Assembly: GCA_964487455.1 (NCBI GenBank)
Contig: CAZARE010000205.1
Coordinates: 1-6,956, forward strand
Direction: 5' to 3'
Source: DASWJZ01 sp964487455
GTDB lineage: Bacteria; Pseudomonadota; Alphaproteobacteria; Rhizobiales; Afifellaceae
Length of the DNA stretch: 6,956 bases
Shown here piece after piece: positions 5,601-6,956 of the stretch. Every line of letters begins with the position of its first letter. Position 1 is the first letter of the stretch. The notes below the pieces were generated by a model that was given only the letters and a program-made list of their open reading frames with translations, ran no database searches and was not told the origin of the DNA. The translations under genes and the position numbers were made by a program.

Positions 5601-6956
5601 CCGCACACAGCGTCGCAGCATATCAGAGCAGGATGCGCGCGACTTGCGCCTCATCGCACGGCGCACCTGGCGTTTCTTCGAGGCGTTTGTGACGCCGACG
5701 GACAACATGCTGCCGCCGGATAATTTTCAAGAGGACCCGAAGCCTGTCGTAGCGCATCGAACCTCGCCCACAAATATGGGTCTCTATCTGCTCTCCGCCG
5801 TCGCCGCTCGTGACTTCGGCTGGGCAGGAACGATGGAGACTATCGAGCGGCTTGAAGCGGGCTTCGACGCGATGCGGAAGCTCCCACGCTTCAGGGGCCA
5901 TTTCTTCAATTGGTACGATACGCGGGACCTGCGTGTACTCAATCCCCCCTACGTGTCGTCTGTCGACAGTGGAAACCTTGCGGGCCACCTGATTGCCCTT
6001 GCCAACGGCTGCGAAGAATGGATGGACGATCTTCTCGTGCTGGACGCTCGGTCCGGTATGACGGATAACCTCCGGCTTGCGCAGGAGGCCCTCGATGCCT
6101 TTCCGGCGGCAAGCGGCGAGAGCCTCCGGCAGCTCGCTTCGATTCTCGAAGAGATCGACGTTCTGTTGAACGGAGCGCTCACGATCGAGACATTATCGCC
6201 GACGCTGAAGCGCCTGACTGACAAGGCCAAGAAGGCAGCTCACGGCCCACTGCCTTTGATCGAGGACCGTAGGTCTCCCGATCTTCTGTTCTGGATCGAG
6301 GCGCTCAGCAAGATCGTGGACGAACATGGCCGCGACCGCCGCCAGGTTGCCGATGCGCCGCACACTCTCGCAGGCCGGTTGAAGGTACTCGCCGATATCG
6401 CACGTGAAATGGCGGTGGCGATGGATTTCGCGATTCTGCTCGACCCCGAGCGGAAGTTGCTGTCGATCGGCTATTCGCCCGCCGACAACAGCCTCGACCC
6501 CAGCTGCTACGACCTGCTCGCTTCCGAGGCGCGCCTCGCCAGCCTCTTTGCCATAGCGAAAGGGGATGTGGCGACACGCCATTGGCTCCGCCTCGGCAGG
6601 GAGGCCACACCGCTGGGAAGCGGTTCAGCGCTGATCTCCTGGTCCGGCTCGATGTTCGAATACCTAATGCCATCCCTAGTGATGCGCGCGCCGGTCGGCA
6701 GCCTGCTCGAGCAGACCAATCGACTCGTTGTCGAGCGACAGCAATCGTATGGCAGGTCGCTCGGGATTCCCTGGGGCCTCTCGGAATCCGCCTACAACGC
6801 GCGCGACAGGGAGCTGACCTACCAGTACTCCAACTTCGGCGTTCCGGGTCTCGGCTTGAAGCGGGGGCTCTCAGAGAATGTGGTGATCGCGCCCTATGCG
6901 ACAGGCCTCGCGACCATGGTGGACCCCCGCGGGTCGCTCCAGAATTATGCCCGCCT
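2626..6956 (+). CDS. ndvB: cyclic beta-1,2-glucan synthase (NdvB/ChvB/Cgs), N-terminal 1443 residues (partial)
   Basis: This inner-membrane enzyme makes cyclic beta-1,2-glucan from UDP-glucose, for later export to the periplasm. One frame is open from 2626 past the window end. Family members have about 2800-2870 residues, so roughly half is present. Residues 1-408 are the soluble N-terminal region, opening with PPWNNAAPVREELFGVERLEQ. Likely membrane pairs lie at about 412-434/440-460, 821-840/844-866 and 948-965/968-986. Between the first two pairs sits the GT84 transferase domain, with TLDADTR (Asp632, Asp634), SHDLFEG (Asp747) and Q779-H-R-W782. TRRNLLEWTT (917-926) is a characteristic cytoplasmic motif. 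After the last membrane pair comes a glycoamylase-like (PF10091-type) domain with PPYVSSVDSGNLAGHL (Asp1114), YSPADNSLD, SWSGSMFEYLMP (Trp1339) and IPWGLSESAYN. The GH94 phosphorylase part that trims chains before cyclisation is outside. ATG 2626 has only a weak upstream GGGGCGG; GTG 2578 in the same frame is possible. I see no damage to the frame. Confidence 0.95.
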   Translation, partial: MNSILLYALRHRSPSPPWNNAAPVREELFGVERLEQHAESLAAAQLVAKRPPAVLSLHTRLKDNAAVLLSTYRATAAELESGRGVVPASEWLLDNYHLVEEQIREIQDHLPPGYYRQLPKLAEGPFAGYPRVFGLAWAFVAHTDSHLDPDILRRFIAAYQRVQPLTIGELWAVAITLRVVLIENLRRLADQITAGRGARRDADALADRLLASGCARTGLENDILTRSSGPLSELFAAQLAKRLRDQDPRTTPALGWLEERLRIQGASIDAAVLRAQQRQGASNVTVRNVITSMRLISDIDWAELFESVSLVDERLRTASAFAAMDFPTRNLYRSAIEQLARGSSFSELEVADHALTSSRMAAAAATDAADAERVGDPGYHLIAKGRPALEREIGFRPPPRLRIGRFNVRLGIGGYVGAILLVTAVLLALVLWALAAPNVAVGWFVLIAVIGFLPATEVATALVNRAVTWSFGATTLPGLELSAGVPQSLRTLVAVPTLLTTEADLLEQVERLEVHHLAGAGGDLCFALLSDGIDADQEVLEGDEHLLAVAAEAIEQLNRRHGPGPGGSRFILLHRRRIFNAGEGKWMGWERKRGKLHELNRLLRGATDTTFISITGRPPQVPANVRYVITLDADTRLPRDAALRLIGKMAHPLNRPRFDEAERRVVDGHAILQPRVTPSLPIGRDGSLYQRVFSSPGGMDPYAAAVSDVYQDLFGEGSYTGKGIYDVDAFEAALAGRVPENALLSHDLFEGIFARAGLASDVELVEEFPSRYDVAAKRQHRWARGDWQLLPWIVAAAKAQGRIPPVGLGKMADNLRRSMLAPFTFAAFFVCWLMPAPAAIAGTALVLASIAIPAFLPILFAVLPRRPGIRLRSHLGALASDLRLACWQGALTVAFLPDQAWRMVDAFLRTLYRLFVTRRNLLEWTTAAQSKISPRPDLGSSYRQMAGGAVLGLAVSLLAAALAPRVWPIATPFAFLWLAAPAIAFWTSRSPSRTQRRSISEQDARDLRLIARRTWRFFEAFVTPTDNMLPPDNFQEDPKPVVAHRTSPTNMGLYLLSAVAARDFGWAGTMETIERLEAGFDAMRKLPRFRGHFFNWYDTRDLRVLNPPYVSSVDSGNLAGHLIALANGCEEWMDDLLVLDARSGMTDNLRLAQEALDAFPAASGESLRQLASILEEIDVLLNGALTIETLSPTLKRLTDKAKKAAHGPLPLIEDRRSPDLLFWIEALSKIVDEHGRDRRQVADAPHTLAGRLKVLADIAREMAVAMDFAILLDPERKLLSIGYSPADNSLDPSCYDLLASEARLASLFAIAKGDVATRHWLRLGREATPLGSGSALISWSGSMFEYLMPSLVMRAPVGSLLEQTNRLVVERQQSYGRSLGIPWGLSESAYNARDRELTYQYSNFGVPGLGLKRGLSENVVIAPYATGLATMVDPRGSLQNYAR

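Overview
The window is high-GC DNA with the look of an alphaproteobacterium of the order Hyphomicrobiales (Rhizobium/Mesorhizobium/Brucella relatives). Three things point there: a cyclic beta-1,2-glucan synthase of the NdvB/ChvB/Cgs type, a promoter resembling those read by the general-stress sigma factor EcfG, and a small exported protein of a kind I associate with these bacteria. No species can be named from the sequence alone.

Layout. Positions 1-96 hold the last 31 codons of an enoyl-CoA hydratase/isomerase-like gene. Its stop overlaps by one base the ATG of a complete class III (CaiB/BaiF) CoA-transferase gene at 96-1286, and the two form a translationally coupled acyl-CoA metabolism operon. 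Positions 1287-1509 contain no gene but carry two adjacent perfect hairpins (1442-1455 and 1461-1484), placed between this operon and a convergent gene. That gene, 1510-1758 on the minus strand, encodes an 82-residue secreted helical protein of unknown function. It has a good ribosome binding site and a candidate EcfG promoter at 1796-1821.

Positions of about 1822-2625 look like a decayed, formerly mobile stretch. About 280 bases have no recognisable content. They are followed by the frameshifted C-terminal end of an IS3-family transposase (about 2120-2342), and then by what looks like the wreck of a small gene (2420-2541) with an excellent Shine-Dalgarno sequence, an early stop and a frame change.

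From about 2626 to the end of the window one uninterrupted reading frame encodes the first 1443 residues of the cyclic beta-1,2-glucan synthase. It includes the N-terminal region, the membrane-embedded GT84 glycosyltransferase with its D-x-D and Q-x-x-R-W motifs, six likely membrane segments, and most of the glycoamylase-like domain. The C-terminal GH94 phosphorylase part lies beyond the window.

Functionally the window has three unrelated units: fatty/organic acid CoA chemistry, a probable stress-induced periplasmic protein, and synthesis of periplasmic cyclic glucan (osmotic adaptation and host interaction in rhizobia and Brucella). I see no convincing undescribed multi-gene system. The most informative items are the candidate EcfG promoter, the two gene relics, and the intact start of the glucan synthase beside them.
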